This document shows, in pieces, positions 22,792 to 33,599 of a stretch of 64,000 nt of DNA (the stretch's first letter is position 1; every line of letters begins with the position of its first letter). The translations under genes were made by a program, and so were the position numbers. Location of the stretch: positions 3,890,474-3,954,473 of the forward strand of contig NC_044597.1 in the NCBI RefSeq assembly GCF_901933205.1, in the 5' to 3' direction. The notes beneath the pieces were generated by a model. It was not told where the DNA came from. It saw only the letters and a program-made list of their open reading frames with translations, and ran no database searches. Source of the stretch: Camarhynchus parvulus. Its lineage: Eukaryota > Chordata > Aves > Passeriformes > Thraupidae.

Positions 22792-22865
<74 letters not shown>
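22530..22865 (+). repeat. (TTATG)n followed by (TTA)n microsatellites
   Basis: About 28 ttatg units with two ttata interruptions (22530-22680), a TA-rich joint, then about 22 tta units (22797-22864). A short (AC)n follows at 22954-22975. Confidence 0.95.
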
Positions 22866-22866
<1 letters not shown>

Positions 22867-23071
22867 AATAAATTAGTTAGGACACATTTTATTCTTTATG
22901 TACTAAAAGTTATTTAGCAAATTGCTTTCACTGAATCCAAGCTGTTTATGTCACACACACACACACACACACACACTCCAAGGGAGTAATTTTCTCATTC
23001 TGGGAGATTTTTCCTCCTCAGAAATTCAGATTTTAATATATTTTTTTGTTGTTTTTCTCCAGGTTAGGTGT

Positions 23072-23092
23072 ATGGGAGCACGGGGACAATGA
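23072..23092 (+). promoter_or_regulatory. Six-codon uORF overlapping the FBXO47 start
   Basis: ATG at 23072 reads six codons and stops at TGA 23090-23092, which overlaps the FBXO47 ATG (23089-23091) as ATGA. It lies in the same exon, downstream of the acceptor at 23062. Such an overlap can reduce or couple initiation. Confidence 0.55.
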
Positions 23093-23260
23093 CCTCGAGC
23101 GCGGGGAGCAGCGGCACCTCGGTCCCCAGGCAGAAGCAGAGGCGGAGCCGCCGCCGCTCCGGCCACACCCCGGGCAGGGATTCCCCGGCTCTGTCGGCGC
23201 TGGGGGATTTCCAAACACTCCCCTTGGAGATCTTCCAAATGGTGCTGAATTATCTCTCAG
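23089..23260 (+). CDS. FBXO47: FBXO47 first coding exon
   Basis: Exon begins at 23063 after tttttctccag, so 26 bases of 5'UTR precede the ATG. The N-terminus is Ser/Arg-rich (RQKQRRSRRRSG), then the F-box begins (FQTLPLEIFQMVLNYLS). Donor cag|gtgagg, phase 1. Confidence 0.9.
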
Positions 23261-26200
23261 GTGAGGACCTGATCAGAAACATCAATATCTGAAAATTACC
23301 ACATATATTTTTTAAAAATTTATTTATTTTTTAAAATATTGTCACTTTCAAGTAGTTAAAATAATGTTATGTGACTTCAACTCTGAAGGTTCAGCTTTTT
23401 AAGTATGGAAAAAACAACTGACCAAAACCGCAATGATGTTTGACCAATATATATTTGAAAATCTATTTGAAGTTGCTTTCTGCCTATCAAATGTGAAAAT
23501 TATTCCTTAGATCTGTCAGTTTCTAATTACTCCAGTTCGCTGGCAAAGCAGATCAACATTAATTAATTCCTATTTTATTTATAAATCTTATTTCTTGGCC
23601 TTGTTCTTTTGAAGGCAGAAGGAGTCATTGACTGGTTTTTTGAAGCCAGAAGGAGTCATTGACTGGTGATCAGCATTTTTTCCCTTGCAGAGGGGATTTA
23701 GGAGTGTCCTGGGCTTTGCTTTTGCAGTGAAGGACATCAGCATGCTGAGCATGGTGTCCAAAACCATCAGCGGCCGCCTCATTAATTACATCTCCACCTC
23801 ATCAGGGAGCCGCCGGCTTCTGCTGCAGGACTTCCACCAGGAGCTCCCTGCCAGGAGAGAGGGAGCCTCCATCCTGGAGCACTACAGAGCTCTAGGTGAG
23901 AGCAAAACTCACTCCAAATATTTCTCCTGCCGTGTGTATTAACAGGGGGATGTTGAGGGTGTGGCTAAAAAAATAGAGGAGCAAAAGAATCCCTTCCAGC
24001 ACTGAGGAATTGCCTGGAATTCATCCAGAATTTCTGAGTTATGGGAAAAAACCCTGCTTGTTCTGCCCCTTCTGGGCGTCCCAAAATTTATGATTTATGG
24101 GGAAAAAAATCCTGTGTTTCCTGCCTCTTCTGGGTGTCCCAAAATTTCTGATTTATGGGGAAAAACCCTGTTTGTTCTGCCCCTTCTGGGCATCCCAAAA
24201 TTTCTGATTTATGGAAAAAAGCCTGTGTGTCCCCCCTTCTCTGGGCATCCCAAAATTTCTGATTTATGGGGAAAAAAATCCTGTGTTTCCTGCCTGTTCT
24301 GGGCATCCCAAAATTTCTGATTTATGGAAAAAAAATCCTGTGTTTTCTGCCTCTTCTGGGTGTCCCAAAACCTCTGAGTTAGCTGCTCCTCAGGGAGTGC
24401 TCTCCAAAGCCTGACCTAGTCAATAAAAAATGGACTTGGCTGAGCTTTGGGGCAGATTTGAGGCTGATGAATAAATGATGGCTGTCTGCAGGAATGCTGA
24501 CACGCTCTGAGCCAGGGAAGAGTCACCTCAGAACCACAGCAAATCCACTTTCTGACCTTGGGGAAAAAAAAAAAAAAAGATGAGTTTTTAGGATTTTTTT
24601 TTAATGTGGAGAAAAATTTCTTTTTTTAAATTTTTTTTTTTTGTTTCTTTCCCCTGGGAAACTCCAAGTTTTCAGAGGATGCCCCTTGATTAATTAACAA
24701 GCAGTATATATATTTTTTATTCTGGTGAAAGGCTTTGAGTGCAAGCTGTTAACCCAGTTTCTGTCAGGAGTGGAGAAGAAATTCTGCTCAACAACCAGCT
24801 GTTCCTCAGGATAATGAGCTCCAGACTCTGACATCCCAAACATGGGAATAAATTTCCCCCTCTGCTGTGTTTTACATTAAGGAATTTTAAGCTTGCCTAT
24901 AACTGCAGCTAGTTATGTCTATAACTAGCCTATAGTTATGTATAGGCAAGTTATATATATATATATATATATATATAACTATATTAAAAACTATATTTAT
25001 TTCTTTATTGTTATTTATTAATATATATTTATATATAAAGGTTCTTCCTCCTTGAAAAGTGGGGCTTTTTCCTCCCTGAAAATTGGGGGTTTTCTTCTTT
25101 GAAATTGGGCTTTTTCCTCCCTGAAAATTTGGCTTCTCCCTCCCTGAAAATTTGGCTTCTTCCTCCCTGAAAATTGGGGTTTTTCCTCCCTCAAAAGTGG
25201 GATTTTTTTCTCCCTGAAAATGGGGTTTTTCCTCCCTGAAAATTGAGGTTTTTCCTCCCTGAAAATTGGGGTTTTTTCTCCATGAAAATTGGGCCTTTTC
25301 CTCCCTGAAAATTTGGCTTCTTCCTCCCTGAAAATTGGGGTTTTTCCTCCCTGAAAAGTGTTTTTTTTTTCCCCTGAAAATGGGGGTTTTCCTCCCTGAA
25401 AATTAGGCTTTTCCTCCATGAAAATTGTTTTTTTCTTCCATGAAAATTGGGACTTTTCCTCCCTGAAAATTGGGGTTTTTCCTCCCTGAAAACTTGCCTA
25501 TAACTGCAGTCACAACCTGTAACTGCTTTAACATCTCATACACAATAAACAGATTTTGAAGAGCCACTGGAGTCCCACATCTCTCCTCACAGCAGCTTTT
25601 TCTCTGTGCCTACATTTATTTTTTTCCTGGGGATGCTCCAGCAGTGTCTGAGCACCCCCAGAGCTGTGTGTGTTGCCCCCTTTTGCCCCAGGGCTGCTGC
25701 TCAAGAGGTGCACCCTGCTGCTGCCCACCAGGGACAGGCTCAAGTATGTGCACAAAGTGCTCTCAGGGGTAAGTCTGAGGGCAAAATAAAAATTGTTTGC
25801 CTATTTTTTAATATACCTTTCATAAAACTCTTATTATTAAATGATATTAATATTGATTTTATTACTTTTTAAATTAAATATTATTATTTAAAAATTAAAA
25901 ATTCGTTTAAACATGTTATTTTATTATTTTTAATATTAATATTTATATTAATGATGATATTGTTTTAATATTTTTTTAATTTATATTCTTTCTAGAACTC
26001 TAAGTATTCTTAGCATGCATGCTTCTAATCCCTTAATCTGATAACTCAGCCCTGGTATTAGGTTAGGCCAGGAGATCAAACATCCTAAAGGCTGGAAAAT
26101 CCTAAATTTTCTTGGGAAACCAAGGCCCTATCTAGAACACATCCTGCAAATTAGAGATTTGGCCCATCCAGGGGGGAATTCCATGGATTATCCATGAGAT

Positions 26201-29200
26201 ATCCATGGATTTTTTGGTCCATCCAGAGGGGAATTCCATGGATTATCCATGAGATATCCATGAATTATTTGGCCCATCCAGGGGGGAATATCACCCCATT
26301 CACCCAGACCTCCCATTGGGGCATCCTTGTTAGATCTACTAATTTATAAAATCTATAAAGTTTATACTCCATCTATGGTGTGTGTGTAATGTGGGGCATT
26401 CCACCTTGGTGAAGTCCTTGATCCTTAAAAAAATCCTTATAGGATATTTCCTGAGGTGAAAACCCCTTATCCCTTAACCACATCTGGCTCTTGATTTTTT
26501 GACTCCCTGAAAATGAGAATTTGGCTCCCTGAAAATTGGGTTTTTTCCTCCCTGAAAATTGGGTTTTGCTCTCTGAAAAATGGGGGTTTCCTCCCTGAAA
26601 ATGGTTTTTTTTCCTCCCTGAAAATTGGGTTTTGCTCTCTGAAAAATGGGGGTTTCCTCCCTGAAAATTTGGATTTTCCTTCCCAAAAATTGCAGTTTTC
26701 CTCCCCAAACCCTTTTGTACACCCCAGTTTTGACTCCAAACCCTAAAGTAGCTGCCATAACCCATTCCAACAACTCATTTCCACAACAGTCCCATAACTC
26801 ACAAAAAGAAGGAACCTTTCTGCACCTCTCTGAGTTGAGGAACACGAAGAGCACAGAAAATTTCCAATCACAGCAATTAAAAATTGGCTAATTAGGATAA
26901 ACCACTGCTGTTTGCACTTGCAGGTCTCCTGTTTCAAGCTGAATGGTTGTGCCAGTCCCCTGCACTGCCTGGGGCTGCAGTGCTATGGGGTTTTCTTACA
27001 GGTACAGTATCCCCATGCACACAAGGCAAGTAAAATTAATAAAAAAAGAAAATTCAGTCATTTTTCTAAATTAACCTGTGCTTTGAAAGATTTTTTAAAG
27101 TATAAACTGGTTTTTTTTTTGGAGTGGTTTGGGGTGTTTATTCACACAGTTCTCTGGGTTTTCTTTCTGGTGCTGGAAGTTGCTGATTTGACTGCTGAGG
27201 ATTTCTTGGCCTGGATTTCACTCCCAGCCAGTCTGGGTTTTTTTTAATTAGCAATTTATTACCTAAGAAGACAGGGGAGAAAGGGAGAATTTTATCACAC
27301 AGCCCCAAATTCACAGGTCAAGAGCTGAAATGCTTTAATTTCCAGGGAAATGGCTCCACACAACAAAGGCCAGAATGCTTCCTGTTTGTGGTGGCTTAAA
27401 ATGAATGTAAACCAAATATAAAAATTAAAACCCTGTCTTAGAAGAGCAGGTGATTATTAATACTGGGACATTTTGTAGCAAATCCCTTCCACATCACAGC
27501 CACAAATCAGATTTTGGGACACTCTCAGCAGTTTTTGATTTCTGGGAGGCATCAGGCTGATAAATCCCAGCTTTCTAATGCTTCAAATCATGTTAGAAAT
27601 TTTATTTTCTGGCCAATTTTAGTCCAAGTCCTTAAGCACCTCCACTCAGGTATGACCCTTCCCTCGCTCTCCTGAGAGACTGCAGGTAAAATCGTGTTTA
27701 TCTGCTGGGACCGCTGGCATTGGGAACGGAATTTCTGCTCAACCTCCTCATTTTGAGCCCATTTTCCCTCCCCTCCAGATCCTGACCGCGGGCTGGGATG
27801 AGCTCGAGTGCCACCGGGTGTTCAACTTCCTCTGGGAGTTCAGCAATTTGGCCCGGAAGGTGCAGACAGTTGTCAGCAGCAAACCAGGTAACCCCGAGCA
27901 GCCCCAAAAATCCCAAAAAAATGCCAGTTTAGCCCCAAAACCCCAAAACTGCCAGCCAGGAAATGGCTCTTGGTTGTGGGATTCAGGGTGGTTTTGTCTC
28001 ATGACTCTGCTGGGGGTTCTGTGGGCATCTCCGGCAGTTCTGGGCTTCACCTGAGGGACACTCCTCCCCAAGAGCAGAGGGAAATTCTCTCTCTCTCTCC
28101 CCAAGAAAGAGAAAATTTCATGTGTCTGAAATTACCTGTTTTGAGAGGTCTTTAGGGATTTTAAATCATCCCATTATCAATCCAAAGCATCACTTGTGTC
28201 TACACACCAATTGTGGATTTGAGTCTTTCCGACCCTCCAACAATGAAGTCGATGGGAGAGGAATTAGAGATAAAAATTGGGAATAAAATGAAGCAGTAAA
28301 AAGTGAGGTTTCACTTTTCTGAACCCCAGCACTGATGGGGCTAATGCCTCTCAAGAAATTCTCCCATTTCTCCCATTCCCCTTGAGAATTTCTCCAGGGA
28401 GAAATTGTTTTGATCACTTGCTCGCCAGAACAAGGGATTGTTTTGACTGTTTTGATAATTTCTGAGGAACATTCCATCCACATCACCCTTCCTCCCATTG
28501 CCAAACCCCAGAAACCAAACCCCAGAGGATGCACCCACATATTCCACCACCTGAATTAGGGCAAAACCCCCAAACTCAGGAAGCAAGAGACAAAACCCGA
28601 ATGAAACACCTTACAAAACTCCCCTTTCCCTCCCTACGAAGAAGCTGTGCTTTGTAGGGATCCAGGCCGGGGAATTGCTGATCCCGGCCGGTTTTCCAGG
28701 CAGTGCCCGGAGGCTGGAGCTGCGGATCCGCCTGTTCTGCCGGGGGGTGCTGCTGTCGCCCGGCAGCCGCCGCAGCGACTCCGCCTTCTGGCTCACCCGC
28801 ATCCTCAAGCCCTGGCCCATGGTGAACCAGGCCCGCCTGCTCTACATCATCTTCGGGCCCGTGTCCTCCCGCGATGGTGAGCAAAGGCTGCACTCCCGGC
28901 AGGAGATCTTCTGCCGGGAAAGCCCAAAAAATGGGATTGTGCTGGAATCGTGGAGTTGTGGAATGGGTTGGGGTGGAAGGGATGTTAAAGTTCATCCGGT
29001 GCCACCTCTGTCATGGGCAGGGACACCTCCCACTGTCCCAAACCAGTGTGGGGTGCTCCAAACCTCATCCAGGCTGGCCTGGGACATTGCCAGGGATGGG
29101 GCAGCCACAGCTGCTCTGGGAAATCCATTGCAGCCCCTCACCACCCTCACAGGATCCTCCCGTGAGGAAGGAAGGGAAGGAATTCCTTCCCAAGCCCCAA

Positions 29201-32200
29201 TCTGAGCCTGCCCTCTGCCCATCTGAAGCCATTGGAGCCATTGCATTGCCTGGGAAAAAATTGTTCTGCTCAACCAGGCATCACTAACATACAGAAAATA
29301 CATGTGTGTTTGTGTGTATAATTTATATAAGTTACAATTCAATGAAGAAATTAAATTACACCTCTGTTCCTCTATTCTCCCTGCCTGGGGAGACTCAAAT
29401 CCATCTCAAAAATGCACGCATTTCCCTGCAGGAAAACACATTTTCTCACTTAATTATTAAAACTGAGTTTCTTTAAGTTTGACTCACTGTCCCTGCTGAA
29501 ATGACAGATGGAAAATAATCACAAAGCCTCAATGGTGTCACCTGAATTCCTCTCCTCTACCTCTGCTGTGAGGCTCAGTTTAGCACCTTTCTTGTTTAAA
29601 AACTGTCACTTACCAGCAGTTGTGATTGATATATCACCCAGGACACGTGGTCTGGCAGAAAATGATAGAAGGACCAACAGATGAGACCAGTCTGAAGGGT
29701 TTAGCTGATGCAATTAAGCTGCTGTATGGTACAGAAGCTAGAGAATGGACAGCAGATGATGTTATCAGTCTTGTGGATGAGCTGTCAGGTGTGTTTTTGC
29801 CTTTATCATTAATCCCTGGGATTATGGATCCTCACATCCTCCAAAGGCAGCTGTGTGCTGCAAAATTCCTCTCAGTAGCCGTGGCTTAGCTGGAAAAGTC
29901 ATCACACTGGGAAGCCAGGCTGGGCTGAGACAAACCCAGTTTGTTTTACACATCCAGGCTGTCTTTCCCCATGGAGAAATCTTTTAAGAACCCATGCAGA
30001 CCTTTAAAACTCAAATCTTGCCTTGAATTATTCAGGAAACACTGTCCAAACATGAATTTGCTCAGGCAAAATTCTCCTGAGCATTTTTACCAGCTGCACT
30101 GAGAGTTTTGGCTGAGGTTGTGTCCCAGCGTTGGTGTGGAGAGCTCTGACCATGACTGGTAGGGATTATTGGTGCAATTTCACTGCTCCCTTTCTGCTCA
30201 GAGGTTGTTGGACTTCACCCTTTTCTGACCCAGAAATGGGGCAACTGAGAGGTGTTTTAAAAACTTTTATTCTATTTTTACTTTCATGAGAAGGGTGAGA
30301 CAATACAGATGTTATAATTCATGCTATCACAATCAGAATCTATTTCTTAATTACAACACACCATTAGTGTTTTTTACCCTATCAGCTTTAGTCACACTAT
30401 GTTGTAAATGTCTTAAAGCAAATTATCTAAAATTACTCCTTTAGGTCTTAGTACAATACATCTTTCATAGTTCTATTTCTCTAAAATATCTAGTCTTATT
30501 TATAAGACCATCCTTTAAAACTTATTTCTAGCTCTATTTCTCTCTCAACAATATCTATCTTATTTTATAGCATTTCTAAGTTAACATTTCTTATCTCAAA
30601 GATTACACCCAAACACACACTATGTAAACCTGTCAAGCTCTGAGAATTTTCTGTAAATCCATTTCCGCACAATGGAAACGGATTTATAGAAAATTTCAGG
30701 TGACTGAAACCCTCTCTCCCCCGTTCTGAAGTGGTTCCCCAGGAGTGGCTGATGGAGAACAACGCTCGGCTGCTGCTCCTCAGTGGGAACAGCATCTGCT
30801 TCACCTTCATGGCCAGCAAAGCTGTGAATGGCAGAGCTGTGGAGCTGGCCAGGCTCATGGTCTTCATGGTTCTGGTGAGTACAGCTCAGCCTCTCTGCCC
30901 CACATTTGCTGCCTCGGGCTGGAAAAGTTTTCCCCCACACACCAGGAATAAATGAAGCCAGGAGCTGGGTTTGGGATTTACACTTGTGATGGGAGCTGCA
31001 CCCTCCTCCAGGTCCTTGTGCCATGGAACCAAAACCACTCCATTGCAAGGTGCAAAAAGTCAATTTTAAGGCAAACAGCAGCTGAAAGGAGATTTGAGGC
31101 AGACATCCCACCTAGCCCAATCTGGGGCAGCCCTTGCTCAAGGCGGGCAGGTCTGGTCTTTAATTTATGGGATTGAAAACAATTTTTCATCTTTTATTTA
31201 TACTTTTTTCCTCATTAACTCTATTTCCTTTTTCCTGTAAGAAAAGCTCTTCCACCTCTCTGCTCCCTGTCCAGCACATCCCTGAGGAGGAGAAGCCCCA
31301 CCAGCAAAAGGGTCATGCTGGAACCCAGGGCACAGGGAATATTTCTCTGCCCGTCCTGAGAAGTCCTGAGCCCCAGGAGAACACTGCTTTTAACCTTCAT
31401 CTGTGGAGAAAACTTCCAAGACTTCGGGATTAATTGGAATTTTCTGTGTGTGAAATAGATAGTAGATAGTTTGTCACGGGGTGAAAAACTGAAGAGTTTG
31501 GGGTTTTTAGTATGGAGGTGGATAGGAGACAAGATGGAGGATTTTGGGCCTTGTCTGATCTCCTTGTTCCTCATCTGCTCCATTTTCTGCAGTGTTGGTG
31601 GCAGTGAAAGAGCTGCAATGCAGATGCTGCATGAACAGACAAGTAATTATTGGTAGAAAGGTAGAAATAAAATACGTTCTAAGAGTTAATTGGACAAAAC
31701 AGCTTTAAAAGACCTTGAACCTGTGTGTCTGGTGACCTTTCTGATGCTGAGTGCTGAACTGCTGATAAAAGAAAAATAAACAGCAACCTGAAGATCGGAA
31801 AAACCAAAAGTCCTGTTCATCTCTCAATCCTGTCACAGAAGATTTTAGAGGTCTCCCCATCAGGGAGGGTTTCCACAGGTTCAGAATTCCCTTTGTGCAA
31901 GGAAGAACAACCTCTGTGTCCTTATCACAACCCCAGATCTTCCAGGCCTTGGCACAACTGATCCAGAACCAGCGGCGAATGCTGAGATTTGATCTTGCAC
32001 CATAAAAACTGTGCTTTAAATCCTTCCCCTGCCCTCCAGGTGTGTGAGAAGGACCTGTACTGCATGGACTGGGCAGTGAAGATGATGCAGAAGGTCTGCA
32101 AGGTTTTCAGCACTCCCTGGGAGAGGAACAACTTCCTGCAGTGCCTGGAGAACTCCTTTGCCCGCATGCTCATGGACATGCTGCAGGCAGTGCTGGCTGG

Positions 32201-33309
32201 TAAGGGTTTGAGAACATCAAATCACACATCTCCAGAGTTTCAGAATGGTTTGGGTGGGAAGGGACCTTAAAGTTCACCCAGTGCCACCCCTGCCATGGCA
32301 GGGACACCTCCCACTGTCCCAGGCTGCTCCAAGCCCTGCCCAACCTGGCCTTGGGCACTGCCAGGGATCCAGCGGCAGCCCCAGCTGCTCTGGGCAACAA
32401 AAATAACCAAGCAAGTGTCATAGTTGGGAAGAAATATTAAAATTATTTTATTATTATTATATACTCTATATTTTTATTATTATATATAATCATATAATAT
32501 TATATATAATTATATATTTATTCTAGATATCATTATTATATTTATTCAATTATTAGAAATAATAATTTATATTATTATACTACTATATCATATTATTTCT
32601 TATATATTAATTTTACTATTATATATTATTGTATTTTATTATTTATTGTTATTGTTATTACTATTGCTATTATTATTATTAATTTTAAACTTATTTTAAA
32701 TTACTACATTTTTAAAGGATTCCTAGTGCCATGGATGCTGAAACCAACAGTGGTTTAAAATCTGTCCCACCACAAAGCTGGGCCCAAAGTCCCTTTTGGG
32801 CTGAGCCTAAAGCTGCACCAGCTGCAGCTGCTGCCTGTGCTCAGCCCTGCTGGAGCCTCAGGGACAATGGTGGAGCTGAGCTGGAGTGAGAAACACCCAG
32901 CTCAGCTTGGCCTAGCCCAGCTCCTTGGCTCACAATTGTTCCTGTCTGTCCCAGGACAGGCTGGAAAGAGTCTGGGAGAGCTCCTCCTGTGCTGCCATGG
33001 GCAGAGGATAAACCCAGCACTAAACTCAGGCTGAGCTCAGCTCCTCCTGTGCTACCATGGGCAGAGGATAAACCCAGCAGAAGCTCAGGCTGCTGCCTCC
33101 CTCTGCTGAGAGCTCTGCCTCAGGGGGATTCACGTCCTGAGCTTCACTGGGTGAATTCCTTCATTTCACTCCTTTTCTGTGCCCTGCCAGGGGAGAGGGA
33201 TGAGGAGGACAGCAGCTTCCTGAACCTGTTCCACCTGATGAACGCACAGGCCAACTTCCACAAGGAAATCCTCTACCTGGCCATGGGCAGCACCAGCAGC
33301 ACCTCCTGA
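23089..33309 (+). CDS. FBXO47: FBXO47, F-box only protein 47, complete
   Basis: Ten coding exons (23089-23260, 23728-23895, 25692-25768, 26924-27001, 27779-27887, 28700-28876, 29642-29788, 30732-30874, 32040-32199, 33191-33309) total 1350 nt, 449 residues plus TGA; the mammalian protein is of nearly the same length. An F-box lies at about residues 45-75 (LPLEIFQMVLNYLS, then KDISMLSMVSKTIS) and binds SKP1 in SCF ubiquitin ligases. Recognisable conserved blocks include SSGSRRLLLQDFH, RLFCRGVLL, FWLTRILKPWPMVNQARLLY, ADDVISLVDELS and NLFHLMNAQANFHKE. FBXO47 is a germ-line protein needed for meiotic prophase in mammals. All introns are GT-AG and phase-compatible. ATG 23089 is the first in-frame ATG in its exon; upstream in-frame starts would need another exon. 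No breaks seen. Confidence 0.96.
23728..23895 (+). CDS. FBXO47: FBXO47 exon 2, rest of F-box
   Basis: Acceptor tgcttttgcag. Reads KDISMLSMVSKTISGRLINY, then STSSGSRRLLLQDFHQELP and ILEHYRALG. A 29-base tandem duplication (gaaggagtcattgactgg core) sits at 23610-23667, just upstream. Confidence 0.93.
24040..24375 (+). repeat. Approximately 57-62 bp tandem repeat in FBXO47 intron
   Basis: Six units with cccaaaatttctgatttatgg, a run of A, then cctgtgtttcctgcctcttctgggc. Confidence 0.92.
25040..25495 (+). repeat. 22-bp minisatellite, ctccctgaaaattggggttttt, array 1
   Basis: About twenty units in FBXO47 intron 2. The same unit forms the array at 26510-26710 in the next intron. Confidence 0.92.
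25692..25768 (+). CDS. FBXO47: FBXO47 exon 3
   Basis: Acceptor ttgccccag, donor ggg|gtaagt. Reads LLLKRCTLLLPTRDRLKYV then HKVLSG. Phase 0 end. Confidence 0.93.
26155..26290 (+). repeat. Approximately 60-bp tandem repeat
   Basis: Two and a half units of ggcccatccaggggggaatt followed by ccatggattatccatgagat. Confidence 0.85.
26510..26710 (+). repeat. 22-bp minisatellite, array 2
   Basis: About nine ctccctgaaaattggg units in intron 3, including a perfect longer duplication (ctccctgaaaattgggttttgctctctgaaaaatgggggtt-type pair). Confidence 0.9.
26924..27001 (+). CDS. FBXO47: FBXO47 exon 4
   Basis: Acceptor gcacttgcag, donor cag|gtacag. Reads VSCFKLNGCASPLHCLGLQC then YGVFLQ, 26 whole codons, so skipping would keep frame. 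Confidence 0.93.
27779..27887 (+). CDS. FBXO47: FBXO47 exon 5
   Basis: Acceptor cccctccag, donor cag|gtaacc. Reads ILTAGWDELECHRVFNFLWE then FSNLARKVQTVVSSKP. Confidence 0.93.
28700..28876 (+). CDS. FBXO47: FBXO47 exon 6
   Basis: Acceptor ggttttccag, donor gatg|gtgagc. Holds the most conserved block: RRLELRIRLFCRGVLL, SDSAFWLTRILKPWPMVNQA, RLLYIIFGPVS. More GC-rich than neighbouring exons. Confidence 0.95.
28955..29275 (-). mobile_element. CR1 LINE 3' fragment
   Basis: Reverse CR1: gaatgggttggggtggaaggg, cacctcccactgtccc, gccacagctgctctggg, continuing upstream to agccattggagccattgca. In FBXO47 intron 6. Confidence 0.78.
29642..29788 (+). CDS. FBXO47: FBXO47 exon 7
   Basis: Acceptor atatcacccag, donor cag|gtgtgt. 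Reads HVVWQKMIEGPTDETSLKGL, ADAIKLLYGTEAREWTADDV, ISLVDELS. AT-richer codon use than exon 6. Confidence 0.93.
30222..30698 (-). mobile_element. Interspersed LTR-like repeat, copy 3 (longest)
   Basis: The fullest copy: tttctgacccagaaatgggg through gacaatacagatgttat, acaacacaccattag, ctctcaacaatatctat, to tgtaaatccatttcc. Read on the - strand an AATAAA lies near its ctgggtcagaaa end. In FBXO47 intron 7; it ends in an inverted repeat next to exon 8. Confidence 0.55.
30641..30698. repeat. 26-nt inverted repeat with 7-nt loop
   Basis: Left arm 30641-30666 and right arm 30674-30698 pair over almost their whole length with about two mismatches and one bulge. It lies 33 bases upstream of the FBXO47 exon 8 boundary. 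Confidence 0.9.
30732..30874 (+). CDS. FBXO47: FBXO47 exon 8
   Basis: Acceptor ccgttctgaag, donor ctg|gtgagt. Reads VVPQEWLMENNARLLLLSGN, SICFTFMASKAVNGRAVELA, RLMVFMVL. A strong inverted repeat (30641-30698) ends 33 bases before the exon. Confidence 0.93.
31440..31838 (+). mobile_element. Probable solo LTR in FBXO47 intron 8
   Basis: A roughly 400-base unit beginning near tgtgtgtgaaatagat and ending cctgtcaca (TG...CA), with AATAAA near 31776 about 60 bases before the end. This fits an avian retroviral LTR. No clear target-site duplication was found and no internal coding region is present. Confidence 0.5.
32040..32199 (+). CDS. FBXO47: FBXO47 exon 9
   Basis: Acceptor tgccctccag, donor gctg|gtaagg. 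Reads VCEKDLYCMDWAVKMMQKVC, KVFSTPWERNNFLQCLENSF, ARMLMDMLQAVLA. Confidence 0.94.
32232..32400 (-). mobile_element. CR1 LINE 3' fragment
   Basis: Reverse CR1: gaatggtttgggtgggaagggaccttaaag to gccccagctgctctggg, in FBXO47 intron 9; an AT-rich low-complexity tract follows to about 32,700. Confidence 0.85.
32985..33100 (+). repeat. 56-bp tandem duplication
   Basis: ctcctcctgtgct.ccatgggcagaggataaacccagca occurs twice in a row, about 100 bases before the last FBXO47 exon. Confidence 0.9.
33191..33309 (+). CDS. FBXO47: FBXO47 last coding exon
   Basis: Acceptor tgccctgccag. Reads RDEEDSSFLNLFHLMNAQAN, FHKEILYLAMGS, then a Ser/Thr end and TGA at 33307-33309. Confidence 0.94.
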
Positions 33310-33590
33310 GCTCCACGGAGCCCTCCCCTGTCCCTGCTGGATTCTTCTTTCTTTTCCTTTGAACTTTTGCAGAGAAGTCTCAGATTATTTCTGAATTTCC
33401 CATCCCAGTAGGAGCTGGGGTGGCAGAAGTTGGGCCCATCCGTGCCAGGCCAGCTGAGTGAGCTCATGGAGGGCTTGGGGAGTGGAATTCCATCCACTCT
33501 GCTCCTCCAGGGAAGAGGGCTGGGAACACAAACTGCATTCTTTTCCCACTGTGCATGTTTGCACACACAATAAATATGACATGGTTTCCA
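33310..33590 (+). other. FBXO47: FBXO47 3'UTR with AATAAA
   Basis: The first AATAAA after the stop is at 33569-33574, giving a 3'UTR of about 280 bases. Use of this site is inferred. Confidence 0.6.
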
Positions 33591-33599
33591 TAGCTGATG

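Noticed and set aside
23068..23088. FBXO47 start seven codons upstream at 23068
   Set aside because: The codon is GTG, not ATG.
31440..31838. Intact endogenous retrovirus
   Set aside because: Only an LTR-sized unit is present; no gag, pol or env reading frame was seen nearby.
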